Assembly: GCA_040183005.1 (NCBI GenBank)
Contig: JAMPIW010000002.1
Span: 1 to 64,000, forward strand
Origin: Gammaproteobacteria bacterium
Lineage (GTDB): Bacteria; Pseudomonadota; Gammaproteobacteria; Ga0077554; Ga007554
Reading direction: 5' to 3'
DNA length: 64,000 nucleotides
The notes beneath the pieces were generated by a model. It was not told the origin of the DNA, searched no databases, and was given only the letters and a program-made list of their open reading frames with translations. Below, in pieces: positions 19,194 through 28,322 of this stretch. Position 1 is the first letter of the stretch. Every line of letters begins with the position of its first letter. The translations under genes were made by a program, and so were the position numbers.

Positions 19194-19594
19194 CGGGAAC
19201 GCGGCATCCTTACAGGCTTCATGCAAGCCCAAGAGCTTTTTGGTGTGGGGTTAACGATAACCTGCCGATCTTTTTGCATAAGCCGGAAATGTTACCATAA
19301 ACATGGGACTTGCTGCACTTTAAGAATTGATCGCGCGCCTTTGCTTTGGACAAAACCCGCACTGCCAAAATACTGAAAATCGCGTAATCCACCCCATACC
19401 CGTCAAGGGCACAATGTAGCGGGACCACCAAGCAGGCGAACCCACAAACCATCATAAAGATTATGAAAAACAAATAATTAACTAAAAATCGAGCGGCCAA
19501 TCACCGTTTTCGGGATAAATACCGCACACGCGCCAAACTTGCCTATCCGCCTTGCGCGCTGCCCACCCCTTGCGCGCAAGGGGTGGGCATTGCC
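19194..19594. other. Intergenic region upstream of gyrA with a 28-bp perfect palindrome
   Basis: About 400 bases carry no supportable gene. A minus-strand frame of 93 codons here (19219-19500) has no ribosome binding site or family resemblance. The region should hold the gyrA promoter. At 19561-19588 lies a perfect 28-base palindrome (GCCCACCCCTTGCG and its inverse), just past the stop of a small upstream gene, probably that gene's terminator stem although no T-tract follows. Confidence 0.55.
19561..19588. terminator. Perfect 28-base palindrome after the small basic peptide gene
   Basis: GCCCACCCCTTGCG is followed immediately by its exact inverse complement, giving a stem of up to 12-14 pairs. 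It begins six bases after the peptide's stop codon on the minus strand. No clear T-tract follows in either direction, so it could be an mRNA 3'-end stabiliser or a protein site instead. Confidence 0.5.
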
Positions 19595-19702
19595 TCAGAA
19601 GCCCTTAGTTTCCTTCTTCGCCTTCTTTGCGGCCTTTTTTTCTTTCATGGTCTTGGCCGGCTGTTTCTTGGTTTCCTTCTTGCTGTCGACGCCTTTGCTC
19701 AT
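19595..19702 (-). CDS. 35-residue lysine-rich basic peptide
   Basis: A short gene: ATG at 19702, TGA at 19595-19597, preceded by AAGGAG at a spacing of about nine bases. The product begins MSKGVDSKKETKKQPAKT and continues with alternating K/A/E, about 43 percent lysine, ending K-G-F. No hydrophobic segment. Similar short lysine/alanine-rich proteins starting MSKG(V/I)D are annotated in many proteobacteria; their role is unknown to me. High charge and small size suggest nucleic-acid or ribosome association, but this is inference. It stands alone between a glycosyltransferase gene and gyrA, with a strong palindrome at 19561-19588 after its stop. Confidence 0.75.
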   Translation of the reverse strand: MSKGVDSKKETKKQPAKTMKEKKAAKKAKKETKGF

Positions 19703-19842
19703 GTTTCTCGCTCCTTGATGATGCAGTTATGAAAAGTGGGACGATCCCGCCGTGGGTTGGTTGACCAGAGTATTTTCACAGGATATCACCAGAGAGAAAA
19801 TACAGACAGGCTCTTTTGCCACTGTTTTATTCTACCTGCATT

Positions 19843-20925
19843 CTACGAGCTACGGGATGACCCAAGCCCCGGGGCCGCTCCTTGATGTTTGCTCACAATC
19901 TGCTCGATTGCGCCAACCAAACCGCCAACAAAAGGCTGAATCGAATGGTGCGCTTCATAATGTGCTCTGGCCGCATTCCCGATGCTTGATCGCAGACTTG
20001 GATCCGCCATAAGGAAATTAATAGCGGAACGTAATTCATCAGCTGAATCAGGCTCTATGAAGTACAGGGTATTCATATGCTCACCATACTCCACAGTTGT
20101 GGCTGTTTTCGTAATAATTACTGGCTTGCCTAACGCCATCGCATCGAGAAGCACCATCTGGCCGGAAGATGTCTTTTCATTTTTAAGTGGCAGCACCACA
20201 ATATCCGCGCCAGCGAGTTGTTTAATGTAGTCACGGCCATAGCATTGCCGGAGTATCGTTACATTTGCAGGATGCTTCACCTCCTGAAGTGCGAAGGCGG
20301 AGTCGCAAATGATATGTGCTTGTATTGGAAGCTGCGAGACTGCCTCACAAAGCCGCTTGTAATCCCTCCCCGAGCGGCCAGCTGACAGCACGTACCCGGA
20401 ATTGCTTGGCTCCAGGTCGTCCGGCTTGTTAAAGACGCCACCAAACAGGGTTGAGATAAACGTGGTGCGCTCTAAACCAAAAAGCTCAGAATAGTACTGC
20501 TGCTCGAATTTCGAAAAGCATATCACCCCCAAGGCTTGCGATAACACAGCCCTAAAGTAACGCCATCGTATTGCGCTTATGATGGCTGATTCACGTGTGG
20601 TGTATATAAATCCCATTAAGGCTATGGGAAACCGTTTTCGGGATATGAGCCGGGCTATTACAAGTCCGATCAGCTCCATATCGGAACTGACACAAACAAG
20701 ATCAGGCTGCACATCCCACCGAGCAATCCTTCGTCCGCTCCGGAATGCAAACCATATTAATCTGGGCAGCTTAAGAGCCAACTGAATGCGGTTTTGATAG
20801 CGAAGCCCAGACAAACCGCCACAATCAAATGAAGCCTCGGGAATCGCCTTTTGCAATAACTGAACAAGAGGCCAGTTGGATCTCGCCAAGGGAAATATAA
20901 AATGAATCTTCATCACTTTATCCAT
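19843..20925 (-). CDS. Glycosyltransferase, GT4-like family
   Basis: About 360 residues (ATG at 20925 or 20913). The C-terminal half has the GT-B donor-binding pattern: V-L-S-A-G-R-S-G-R-D-Y near residue 175, and V-L-L-D-A-M-A-L-G-K-P-V-I-I-T-K-T near 270 followed by an E-Y-G-E-H-M-N segment, as in glycosyltransferases group 1. It probably transfers a sugar from a nucleotide donor to a cell-envelope glycan or lipid at the cytoplasmic face. The N-terminus (MKIHFIFPLARSNWP...) is normal for the fold. No other polysaccharide gene adjoins it; it follows pgpA on the same strand with about 50 bases between. Substrate unknown. Confidence 0.8.
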   Translation of the reverse strand: MDKVMKIHFIFPLARSNWPLVQLLQKAIPEASFDCGGLSGLRYQNRIQLALKLPRLIWFAFRSGRRIARWDVQPDLVCVSSDMELIGLVIARLISRKRFPIALMGFIYTTRESAIISAIRWRYFRAVLSQALGVICFSKFEQQYYSELFGLERTTFISTLFGGVFNKPDDLEPSNSGYVLSAGRSGRDYKRLCEAVSQLPIQAHIICDSAFALQEVKHPANVTILRQCYGRDYIKQLAGADIVVLPLKNEKTSSGQMVLLDAMALGKPVIITKTATTVEYGEHMNTLYFIEPDSADELRSAINFLMADPSLRSSIGNAARAHYEAHHSIQPFVGGLVGAIEQIVSKHQGAAPGLGSSRSS

Positions 20926-20977
20926 TCGATTGTGTATTTCGGGCGATGTCGCGACACCAGAGCGTAGCATTGGAGCC

Positions 20978-21472
20978 TTACACACCAACAACCACCACAA
21001 CCCCATACATCACCACCCACGCATACACCCCCGCCACGACATCATCAATCATAACCCCTATCCCGCCACTGACGTGACGGTCAAGCAGATGAATCGGCCA
21101 AGGTTTCCAGATGTCGAACAGGCGGAACAGGCCAAATCCTATCAGCACCCATAGCCACCCCGGCGGGGCGGCGGCCATGGTGACGAGGTAGCCTACGATT
21201 TCATCCCACACGATGCCGGGGTGGTCATGCACGCCGAGGTCATGCGTGGTGACATGGCATAGCCAGATGCCTAGCGCGAACAATGCGGCGGTGACGGCAA
21301 GATATCCGGTGAGCGGCAGGTGTTGCAACAACAGATAAAAGGGGATGCCAACCAGCGTGCCGAAGGTGCCGGGGGCAACTTTTATCGCGCCCGCGCCGAA
21401 TCCGAAGGCGGCGAAATGGATGGGGTTCGACCAAATGCTGGCGGGGACATGAGGTTTTTTCACGGCACTCAA
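20978..21472 (-). CDS. pgpA: Phosphatidylglycerophosphatase A
   Basis: PgpA dephosphorylates phosphatidylglycerol phosphate in the inner membrane. The 164-residue protein has four hydrophobic segments and the family pattern F-G-F-G-A-G-A-I-K-V-A-P-G-T-F-G-T-L, the D-H-P-G-I-V-W-D-E metal site near residue 88, and L-F-R-L-F-D-I-W-K-P-W-P-I near 115. The first in-frame start, TTG at 21472, overlaps the thiL stop (TTGA); a GTG at 21463 is a possible alternative. thiL-pgpA is a conserved gammaproteobacterial pair. Confidence 0.95.
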   Translation of the reverse strand: MSAVKKPHVPASIWSNPIHFAAFGFGAGAIKVAPGTFGTLVGIPFYLLLQHLPLTGYLAVTAALFALGIWLCHVTTHDLGVHDHPGIVWDEIVGYLVTMAAAPPGWLWVLIGFGLFRLFDIWKPWPIHLLDRHVSGGIGVMIDDVVAGVYAWVVMYGVVVVVGV

Positions 21473-22440
21473 GCACTAAAATGCTGGTAGCCGCTGGCAG
21501 TGGGCTCAAAGACCTCACCGTTGAGCAGATTACGCAGACCGTGCGGGCTTTCGATCACGCCGATGCGTGTGCAGCCGCCGGGAAAACGGGCGAGACGCTG
21601 TTCGGCCTCCGCCTGCTTTTCGGGGGGAACAGTAAAGCATAACTCATAATCATCGCCGCCGGAGAGCGGCAAATTCCACCGCTCTTTGTGCTTTGCCATT
21701 ACGGTGAAGGCGGTGGACACCGGCATATGCTCGACTTTCACCGTCGCGCCAACGCCGCTGGCATTGAGGATGTGGCCGAGATCGGCGGCCAGACCGTCGG
21801 ATATGTCGATAGCCGCAGATGCAATGCCGCGCAAGGCCATCCCTGCCTGGATACGCGGCGTGGGGCGCTCCAGCCGCTCGGCAAGAAAGGCGGCATGGGC
21901 GTGCGACAACTCTTCCGCGCTGCCGCTCCGGACACGCAAGGCCAAGGCGGCATCACCCAGTGTGCCGGTGACATAAATCACATCGCCAGGGCGCGCACCT
22001 GCACGGCGCAGCGCCATGCCTTCCGGCACAAAACCGTGCATCTGCACGGTCAGGGTGAGCGGCCCACGGCAGGTGTCGCCGCCGACCAGTTGCACACCGT
22101 ATTGCCCGGCCAGAGCAAGCAGACCCGCGCTGAAGGCGGCCAGCCAGGCCTCGTCGGGCTGCGGCAGGGTGAGCGCAAGGGTAGCCCACGCGGGTTCGGC
22201 GCCCATCGCGGCCATATCGCTGAGGTTGACGGCCAGCGCCTTGTAACCAAGCGCAGCAGGATCGGCATCGGGGAAGAAATGCACACCGGAGACCATGGTA
22301 TCCATCGCCACCACCAGATCACTGCCGGGCGGCACACGCAGCACCGCGCCGTCATCGCTGATGCCGAGCACCACATCTGAGCGCGTAGCACCATGATGGG
22401 CAAAGTAGCGATTGATAAGATCGAACTCTGATAGCGGCAT
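21469..22440 (-). CDS. thiL: Thiamine-monophosphate kinase
   Basis: ThiL phosphorylates thiamine phosphate to thiamine diphosphate. The 323 residues show the AIR-synthase-like fold: G-I-S-D-D-G-A-V near 25, D-T-M-V-S-G-V-H-F near 47, G-G-D-T near 120, and D-I-S-D-G-L-A-A-D-L near 214, with S-G-G-D-D-Y-E-L-C-F near 261. It lies three bases after nusB and overlaps pgpA, giving a compact nusB-thiL-pgpA tail of the riboflavin operon. Confidence 0.97.
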   Translation of the reverse strand: MPLSEFDLINRYFAHHGATRSDVVLGISDDGAVLRVPPGSDLVVAMDTMVSGVHFFPDADPAALGYKALAVNLSDMAAMGAEPAWATLALTLPQPDEAWLAAFSAGLLALAGQYGVQLVGGDTCRGPLTLTVQMHGFVPEGMALRRAGARPGDVIYVTGTLGDAALALRVRSGSAEELSHAHAAFLAERLERPTPRIQAGMALRGIASAAIDISDGLAADLGHILNASGVGATVKVEHMPVSTAFTVMAKHKERWNLPLSGGDDYELCFTVPPEKQAEAEQRLARFPGGCTRIGVIESPHGLRNLLNGEVFEPTASGYQHFSA

Positions 22441-22443
22441 GGT

Positions 22444-22950
22444 CTATCCGCCTTTCGGCCCTGCCCTCATCTGCATTTCAGTTGCGCGCAGTTTGCGCGC
22501 GACCTTATCAAGTATACCGTTGACATATTTGTGGCTCTGATCGGCGCCGAATACCTTGGCCAGATCCACGCTTTCGTTGATGATCACCCGATACGGTATC
22601 TCAAGACGGAATTTAAGCTCGTAGACGCCGATGCGCAGAATGGCGCGCTCCACGGGATCGAGTTCCGGAATGGGGCGGTCGAGCAGGGAGGCGAATTGCG
22701 CATCCAGCTCGTCCAGGTGCGCGGGCACTTGATGCAGCAACTCCTGAAAATAGGCCACATCGGCCTTTTTCATGTCATGCTCGGTAACAAACTGGCTGTC
22801 GATGTCGCTGACATTCTGGCCGGTCACCTGCCATTGATAGAGGGCCTGTACGGCGCGGTGACGCGCCAGGCTACGGGCGTGGCCAGGGTGCAATCTGCTT
22901 GGCCCGCGCCGTGCGGACGCATTCTTTTTTTCTTCTATGGGCTGCGTCAT
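22444..22950 (-). CDS. nusB: Transcription antitermination protein NusB
   Basis: NusB pairs with NusE (S10) on boxA RNA in rRNA antitermination. The 168-residue protein has a basic N-terminal extension, then the all-helical NusB core with A-V-Q-A-L-Y-Q-W near residue 35, I-L-R-I-G-V-Y-E-L near 107, and [14 protein letters not shown] near 122. Its start overlaps the ribH stop by four bases. The ribH-nusB pair is conserved across proteobacteria. Confidence 0.96.
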   Translation of the reverse strand: MTQPIEEKKNASARRGPSRLHPGHARSLARHRAVQALYQWQVTGQNVSDIDSQFVTEHDMKKADVAYFQELLHQVPAHLDELDAQFASLLDRPIPELDPVERAILRIGVYELKFRLEIPYRVIINESVDLAKVFGADQSHKYVNGILDKVARKLRATEMQMRAGPKGG

Positions 22951-23426
22951 GATTTATCGATCTGCTGCAACAGATTGATCATCTCGATGGCGGTCATTGC
23001 CGCGTCCACACCCTTGTTTCCTGCCTTGGTGCCGGCACGCTCAATGGCCTGCTCGATGGTGTCAACAGTCAGCACGCCGAAGGCCACCGGTAGGTTATGC
23101 TGCATGGCGACGCCCGCCAACCCCTTGCTGCATTCACCGGCGACATAATCGAAGTGTGGCGTGCTGCCGCGGATCACCGCACCCACGGCAATGATGGCGT
23201 TGTAACGCTTGCCTGCGGCGATGCGTTGCGCCACCAGCGGCAGTTCATACGCACCTGGCGCATACACCACGTCGATATCCTGCTCCGTGGCGCCATGGCG
23301 CAACAGGGCATCCACCGCGCCATTGACAAGGTGCTCGACAATAAAGCTGTTGAAGCGCCCGGCAACAATCGCAAAGCGCGCGCCACGCACAGTGAAATCG
23401 CCTTCGATGGTTTTGATGTTTTTCAT
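22947..23426 (-). CDS. ribH: 6,7-dimethyl-8-ribityllumazine synthase
   Basis: RibH condenses the DHBP produced by RibB with the ribityl-aminouracil, forming lumazine, the substrate of riboflavin synthase. The 159 residues show A-R-F-N-S-F-I-V near 26, the G-A-Y-E-L-P-L-V-A motif near 58, [13 protein letters not shown] near 82 with the catalytic histidine, and F-G-V-L-T-V-D-T near 117. It assembles as a pentamer or icosahedral shell in relatives. It follows ribB by 43 bases and overlaps nusB. Confidence 0.97.
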   Translation of the reverse strand: MKNIKTIEGDFTVRGARFAIVAGRFNSFIVEHLVNGAVDALLRHGATEQDIDVVYAPGAYELPLVAQRIAAGKRYNAIIAVGAVIRGSTPHFDYVAGECSKGLAGVAMQHNLPVAFGVLTVDTIEQAIERAGTKAGNKGVDAAMTAIEMINLLQQIDKS

Positions 23427-23469
23427 AATTTATGACTCGTTGCTTAAAAAATATGGGCCAATTCAAGGC

Positions 23470-24576
23470 CTATTGCACATACTCGATCACTTCCAGGCCG
23501 AATCCTGCCAGCCCATGCACCTTCTTGGGCGCGCCTAATATCCGCATCTTGCCCACGCCTATATCGGCAAGAATCTGCGCGCCCACGCCATAGGTGCGCA
23601 AATCAATCCCCGCTGCCGGTTTCGGCAAGTGTATACCCTTATCTTTGAGCTGATAATCCCTGATGCGCCGCACCAGGTCAGCGCCCTTTTCCGGTTTGCG
23701 CAACATCACTGCCACGCCGGCGCCTTCTTGCGCTATACGCCGCAAGGCATCGCGCAGCGGCCAGCCGCAATCATCGCGCCGCGTATCAAACACATCGCAC
23801 AGTGTATCCTGCATATGCACGCGCACCAGCGTGGGCTGTTCCGCGCGCACCTCGCCCAGCACCAGCGCCAAATGTAACTCCTGGTCTATGGCATCCTGAT
23901 AGGCCAGGAGACGGAACATGCCATACTCAGTCGGCAGATTGCACTCGGCGACGCGCGCCACGGTCTTTTCATTTTCCAGCCGGTAGTGGATCAGATCGGC
24001 AATCGTGCCGATCTTCAATTTATGCTCCAGCGCAAACTTCTCCAGCTCGGGGCGGCGCGCCATGGTGCCGTCTTCGTTGAGAATCTCGACAATCACGCAG
24101 GCCGGCTCCAGCCCCGCCATCCGTGCCAGATCGCAACCTGCCTCGGTATGCCCGGCACGCGTCAGCACGCCGCCGCGTTGCGCCATGATTGGAAAGATAT
24201 GCCCCGGCTGCACAATGTCCGACGGCTTGGCATCCGGCGCCACCGCGGCGCGCACCGTGACGGCGCGGTCGGCAGCGGAGATGCCCGTCGTCACACCCTC
24301 GGCGGCTTCGATGGACACGGTGAAATTGGTCATATGCTTGTCGTTGGTATCGCTTACCATCAGCGGCAAGCGCAACTGTTCGCAGCGCTCACGCGTCAGC
24401 GTAAGACAGATCAAGCCGCGCCCGTAACGCGCCATGAAATTGATATCCTCGGCGCGCACGCACGACGCGGCCATTACCAGATCGCCTTCGTTCTCGCGAT
24501 CCTCATCGTCCATAATGATGACCATCCTGCCTTGGCGGATGTCTTCGATAATCTCTTGGGTGGTGCTTACGGACAT
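23470..24576 (-). CDS. ribB: 3,4-dihydroxy-2-butanone-4-phosphate synthase with degenerate GTP cyclohydrolase II domain (RibBX type)
   Basis: Residues 1-200 are Rib[13 protein letters not shown] near 21 supplies the metal-binding acidic loop, and G-H-T-E-A-G-C-D-L near 141. Residues 205-368 resemble GTP cyclohydrolase II (RibA), but the zinc site is damaged: where RibA has C-L-T-G...R-C-D-C-G, this reads [14 protein letters not shown], keeping one of three cysteines in register. The end, L-G-A-P-K-K-V, lacks the usual T-N-N-P-R-K. Such hybrids are known in proteobacteria as RibBX, where the second domain is not an active cyclohydrolase. The cell then needs a separate ribA, not present here. 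Confidence 0.9.
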   Translation of the reverse strand: MSVSTTQEIIEDIRQGRMVIIMDDEDRENEGDLVMAASCVRAEDINFMARYGRGLICLTLTRERCEQLRLPLMVSDTNDKHMTNFTVSIEAAEGVTTGISAADRAVTVRAAVAPDAKPSDIVQPGHIFPIMAQRGGVLTRAGHTEAGCDLARMAGLEPACVIVEILNEDGTMARRPELEKFALEHKLKIGTIADLIHYRLENEKTVARVAECNLPTEYGMFRLLAYQDAIDQELHLALVLGEVRAEQPTLVRVHMQDTLCDVFDTRRDDCGWPLRDALRRIAQEGAGVAVMLRKPEKGADLVRRIRDYQLKDKGIHLPKPAAGIDLRTYGVGAQILADIGVGKMRILGAPKKVHGLAGFGLEVIEYVQ

Positions 24577-24582
24577 ATCAAC

Positions 24583-25245
24583 TCAGCTTTTAACAAATCC
24601 ATGCTCTACCAGAAAGGCGCGGCTAATCCCCGCACTCCCCGGCTGCGCGGCACGCTCGCCCAGTAGCAACCGCTCAAGATACCGGGCCAACACATCCACT
24701 TCGAGATTGACGCGTCTGCCTGCGGTAAATTCATCCATCGTCGTCTCTTTCAGGGTATGAGGCACGATATTGAGATCGAACTCTGCGCCGTTCACGGCAT
24801 TGACCGTGAGGCTGATGCCGTCGACACAAATCGAACCCTTTTCCGCGATGTACCTGGCCAGCGCATCCGGCGCCCTGATAGTAAAACGCACCGACCGCCC
24901 ATCTTCCCCGCGCCTCACCACCGTTCCCGCACCATCCACGTGCCCGCTCACCAGATGGCCACCGAGGCGCGTAGTGGGCGTCAACGCCTGCTCCAGATTC
25001 ACTCGGCTACCCTGCTTCAATTCGGAAAACGTGGTGCATGCCAGCGTCTCGCCGGACACGTCTACCCAGAAACCGTCACCTGTATAACTCGTCACCGTCA
25101 AACACACACCGCTCACGGCGATGCTGTCACCGATCCGTGCAGCGGAAAGGTCTAGCTTTCCCGCTGCGATACGCATACGCAGATCGGCGCTCATGGATTC
25201 CAGGGCAGCAACCGTGCCTATGGCTTGTATGATGCCTGTGAACAT
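24583..25245 (-). CDS. ribE: Riboflavin synthase, alpha chain
   Basis: This enzyme dismutates two lumazines to riboflavin. The 220 residues consist of two similar barrels: the first begins M-F-T-G-I-I-Q-A-I-G-T and contains S-I-A-V-S-G-V-C-L-T-V; the second contains G-S-I-C-V-D-G-I-S-L-T-V near 135. G-G-H-L-V-S-G-H-V-D-G near 95 is the inter-domain signature. It lies six bases from ribD and six bases from ribB, so all three are one transcript. In E. coli nomenclature this is ribC (also called ribE). Confidence 0.96.
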   Translation of the reverse strand: MFTGIIQAIGTVAALESMSADLRMRIAAGKLDLSAARIGDSIAVSGVCLTVTSYTGDGFWVDVSGETLACTTFSELKQGSRVNLEQALTPTTRLGGHLVSGHVDGAGTVVRRGEDGRSVRFTIRAPDALARYIAEKGSICVDGISLTVNAVNGAEFDLNIVPHTLKETTMDEFTAGRRVNLEVDVLARYLERLLLGERAAQPGSAGISRAFLVEHGFVKS

Positions 25246-25251
25246 GATGAG

Positions 25252-26367
25252 CTACGAATCTCCCACAACTTTAGCAGTAATCCGCCAATCCTTCCCTACT
25301 GCACGGATGTCGATGATATCCATCGCGATGCGCTGATCCATGCCCACCAACTCCGGCAAATGAAACAGGCCGCGCGCAGCATCACCCATCAGGTGCGGGG
25401 CCATATAGATGATCAACTCGTCGATCAGCCCTGCCCGCAACATGGCCCCACTCAGCGTAGGACCCGCCTCCAGCAGGACCTCATTGACCTCCAGTGCCGC
25501 GAGATGGCGCATCACGGCAGGCAGATCAATGCCATTGATCTGTTCAGGCAGCGTTACAACCGTAACATTGTCCCGCGCCAGCCTGTCATGCAACACCTGA
25601 TTCCGCGAGGCCGTCACAATCAGCGCGCGCCCCGGCGCATCGAGCAGACGCGCCTGCGGCGGGGTACGCAAATGGGTATCCAGCACGACGCGCAACGGCT
25701 GCCGGATCCTCTCGTCGTCCAGCCTCGCTGTCAGCGCGGGATCATCCGCCAGCACCGTGCCGACGCCCGTCATGATTGCCGAACTGCGGGCGCGCAAATG
25801 GTGAACATCGTGGCGCGCCGCGCCGGAAGTGATCCATTTGCTCTCGCCGTTCGCCATGGCGGTGCGCCCATCCAGGCTCATCGCCAGTTTGCAGCGCACG
25901 AACGGCTGGCCAAGGCGCATACGCATGATAAAACCGGGATTCAGCGCCTCGGCCTCGGCCTGCATCAGACCACTTTCGACGGCGATGCCCGCCGCCACGA
26001 GCCGCGCCAGTCCCGCACCGCCAACCTTTGGATTAGGATCCACCATCGCCGCCACCACCCGCGCCACGCCGGCCGCAACCAGCGCATCGGCGCAGGGCGG
26101 GGTGCGGCCATGATGGCAGCAGGGCTCCAGCGTCACATAGGCAGTCGCGCCGCATGCGCGTTCGCCAGCCTGCGCCAGGGCGTGGACCTCCGCATGCGGG
26201 CCGCCTGCCCGTTCGTGCCAACCTTCACCGACGATTTCGCCGTCACGCACCAGCACGCACCCAACCCGCGGGTTGGGATCAGCGCCGTACAGGCCGCGCC
26301 TGGCGAGCCGAAGGGCGCGGGCCATCCATTGGTAATCGCTTTGACAATTCATAGGGAATTGCGGCAT
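25252..26367 (-). CDS. ribD: Bifunctional riboflavin deaminase / reductase
   Basis: RibD carries out two steps: deamination of diaminohydroxy-ribosylaminopyrimidine phosphate and reduction of its ribose. The 371 residues begin with a zinc deaminase domain (G-G-P-H-A-E-V-H-A-L near 57, and T-L-E-P-C-C-H-H-G-R-T-P-P-C near 79), followed by the reductase domain (A-M-S-L-D-G-R-T-A near 170, E-A-G-P-T-L-S-G near 305). The start could be 26367 or the ATG at 26352; neither has a strong ribosome binding site. It follows nrdR at 41 bases. Confidence 0.96.
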   Translation of the reverse strand: MPQFPMNCQSDYQWMARALRLARRGLYGADPNPRVGCVLVRDGEIVGEGWHERAGGPHAEVHALAQAGERACGATAYVTLEPCCHHGRTPPCADALVAAGVARVVAAMVDPNPKVGGAGLARLVAAGIAVESGLMQAEAEALNPGFIMRMRLGQPFVRCKLAMSLDGRTAMANGESKWITSGAARHDVHHLRARSSAIMTGVGTVLADDPALTARLDDERIRQPLRVVLDTHLRTPPQARLLDAPGRALIVTASRNQVLHDRLARDNVTVVTLPEQINGIDLPAVMRHLAALEVNEVLLEAGPTLSGAMLRAGLIDELIIYMAPHLMGDAARGLFHLPELVGMDQRIAMDIIDIRAVGKDWRITAKVVGDS

Positions 26368-26408
26368 ACCGGTGAAAATTTAATGAAGGGTGCGCACGGC
26401 ACGCCCTG

Positions 26409-26882
26409 CTAACGTTCGGAGGACAACGGCGCTTCCTGCTCCAGCCGCGCTATCTCCTCGCGAAAAGCATTTACATCCTGAAAGCTGCGGTACACCGAGG
26501 CAAACCGCACATAGGCAACCTGATCCAATTGGCGCAATTCATCCATCACCCACTCACCCAGCACGCGCGAATTGACCTCGCGATCACCCGCAGTGCTCAG
26601 GCGGTGTTTGATATGATTGATGGCGTCGTCCATCCGCTCTGTGGGCACAGGACGTTTTTCCAGCGCACGCAACATTCCGGCGCGCAGCTTGCCCTCATCA
26701 AAAGGAGCACGACTGCCATCGCGCTTCACAATACGCGGCATCACCAGCTCCGCCGTCTCGAAGGTGGTGAAGCGCTCGGCACAGGTGAGACACTCGCGGC
26801 GGCGGCGCACCACGGCACCCTCGTTCGCCAACCGCGAGTCGATGACCTTGGTGTCGTCAGCGCCGCAAAAGGGGCAGCGCAT
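26409..26882 (-). CDS. nrdR: Transcriptional repressor NrdR
   Basis: NrdR represses ribonucleotide reductase genes by binding NrdR boxes, sensing ATP and dATP. The 157 residues begin with a zinc ribbon (M-R-C-P-F-C-G...C-L-T-C), then an ATP-cone domain with V-V-K-R-D-G-S-like [10 protein letters not shown] near residue 51. The start at 26882 (MRCPFCG) overlaps the glyA stop by one base (TAATG); upstream frame to 26912 lies inside glyA and is not family sequence. The glyA-nrdR-ribD order is conserved. No nrd genes are in this window. Confidence 0.97.
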   Translation of the reverse strand: MRCPFCGADDTKVIDSRLANEGAVVRRRRECLTCAERFTTFETAELVMPRIVKRDGSRAPFDEGKLRAGMLRALEKRPVPTERMDDAINHIKHRLSTAGDREVNSRVLGEWVMDELRQLDQVAYVRFASVYRSFQDVNAFREEIARLEQEAPLSSER

Positions 26883-28138
26883 TACTTGCCGTACACGGGA
26901 AACCGCCCGCACAGCTCCAGCACGTGATGCTTGACGCGCTCGATGGCAGCGGCATTACTCACATTATCCAGAACATCGCAGATCCAGCCCGCCAAGACGC
27001 GAACCTCGGCTTCATTGAAGCCACGGGTGGTCACCGCCGGGGTGCCGATACGGATGCCGCTGGTGACGAACGGTGAGCGCGGGTCATTGGGAACGCTGTT
27101 CTTGTTGACGGTGATGTTCGCCGCGCCCAATGCCTCTTCTGCTTCTTTCCCACTGATTTCCTTGCCGGTCAGGTCGACCAAAAACAGATGATTATCGGTG
27201 CCGCCGGAAACCACCTTGTAGCCACGCTCGATCATCACCTTTGCCATGACGCGGGCATTGGCGACCACCTGGGCCTGGTACACCTTGAATTCGGGCTGCA
27301 GCGCCTCCTTGAAGGCCACCGCCTTGGCGGCGATGACGTGCATCAGGGGGCCGCCCTGAATGCCCGGGAATATCATCGAATTGAGTTTCTTTTCAATGTC
27401 GGGATTGGCCTTCGCCAGAATGATGCCACCGCGCGGGCCACGCAAGGTCTTGTGCGTGGTCGAGGTAGTGATATCGGCGATCTGCACCGGGCTGGGATAA
27501 ACCCCGGCAGCGACCAGTCCAGCTACGTGGGCCATATCGACGAACAGGTACGCACCCACCTTGTCGGCAATAGCACGGAAGCGCTGCCAGTCAACCACTC
27601 TTGAATAGGCACTGAAGCCGGCAACAATCATCTTCGGCTTGTGCTCCAACGCCAGAGCCTCCACCTGTGCGTAATCGATCTCGCCCGTGGCGACATCCAG
27701 ACCATACTGCACGGCGTTGTAAATCTTGCCGGAGAAATTGACCTTGGCACCATGAGTGAGATGACCGCCGTGGGCAAGGCTCATGCCCAGGATGGTATCG
27801 CCGGGATTGAGCAGCGCCATATACACGGCGGCATTGGCCTGGGAGCCGGAATGCGGCTGGACATTGGCATAATCAGCGCCAAACAGTTGTTTTACACGAT
27901 CAATAGCAAGCTGCTCAGCCTTATCGACATATTCGCAACCGCCATAATAGCGCTTACCGGGATAACCTTCAGCATATTTATTTGTTAAAACAGAGCCTTG
28001 CGCCTCCATTACGCGCGGGCTGGCATAATTCTCTGAGGCGATCAGCTCGATATGCTCTTCCTGGCGAACCACCTCGGCCTGCATGGCAGCCCACAACTCA
28101 TCATCAAAACCGGCAATGGTCATTTTTTGCGTAAACAT
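26882..28138 (-). CDS. glyA: Serine hydroxymethyltransferase
   Basis: GlyA is a PLP enzyme that interconverts serine and glycine while loading one-carbon units on tetrahydrofolate. The 418 residues show the N-terminal [27 protein letters not shown] near 50, and the PLP-lysine motif [14 protein letters not shown] near 225. The ATG at 28138 has AGG eight bases upstream; a GTG three codons earlier would overlap that site. It heads the one-carbon/riboflavin run and is divergent from the diguanylate cyclase gene. Confidence 0.98.
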   Translation of the reverse strand: MFTQKMTIAGFDDELWAAMQAEVVRQEEHIELIASENYASPRVMEAQGSVLTNKYAEGYPGKRYYGGCEYVDKAEQLAIDRVKQLFGADYANVQPHSGSQANAAVYMALLNPGDTILGMSLAHGGHLTHGAKVNFSGKIYNAVQYGLDVATGEIDYAQVEALALEHKPKMIVAGFSAYSRVVDWQRFRAIADKVGAYLFVDMAHVAGLVAAGVYPSPVQIADITTSTTHKTLRGPRGGIILAKANPDIEKKLNSMIFPGIQGGPLMHVIAAKAVAFKEALQPEFKVYQAQVVANARVMAKVMIERGYKVVSGGTDNHLFLVDLTGKEISGKEAEEALGAANITVNKNSVPNDPRSPFVTSGIRIGTPAVTTRGFNEAEVRVLAGWICDVLDNVSNAAAIERVKHHVLELCGRFPVYGK

Positions 28139-28322
28139 CCGACTCACCTGTTGGAAATCTGTTCAAATAGCCCTCAATCATACCCGATTTGCATGGATTG
28201 CGCATTTGCCATTTTAGCGTTGGATGATGGAAGAGCTTATTTATGTTATATTTTTAATGTGATCCGGCTTGCCACAAGGGGCGTGGAACATCGGACTGAA
28301 TACACACATCAAGAGGCAATCC

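Noticed and set aside
19219-19500. A 93-codon frame with hydrophobic start upstream of gyrA
   Set aside because: No ribosome binding site, no family resemblance, and it covers the expected gyrA promoter region.
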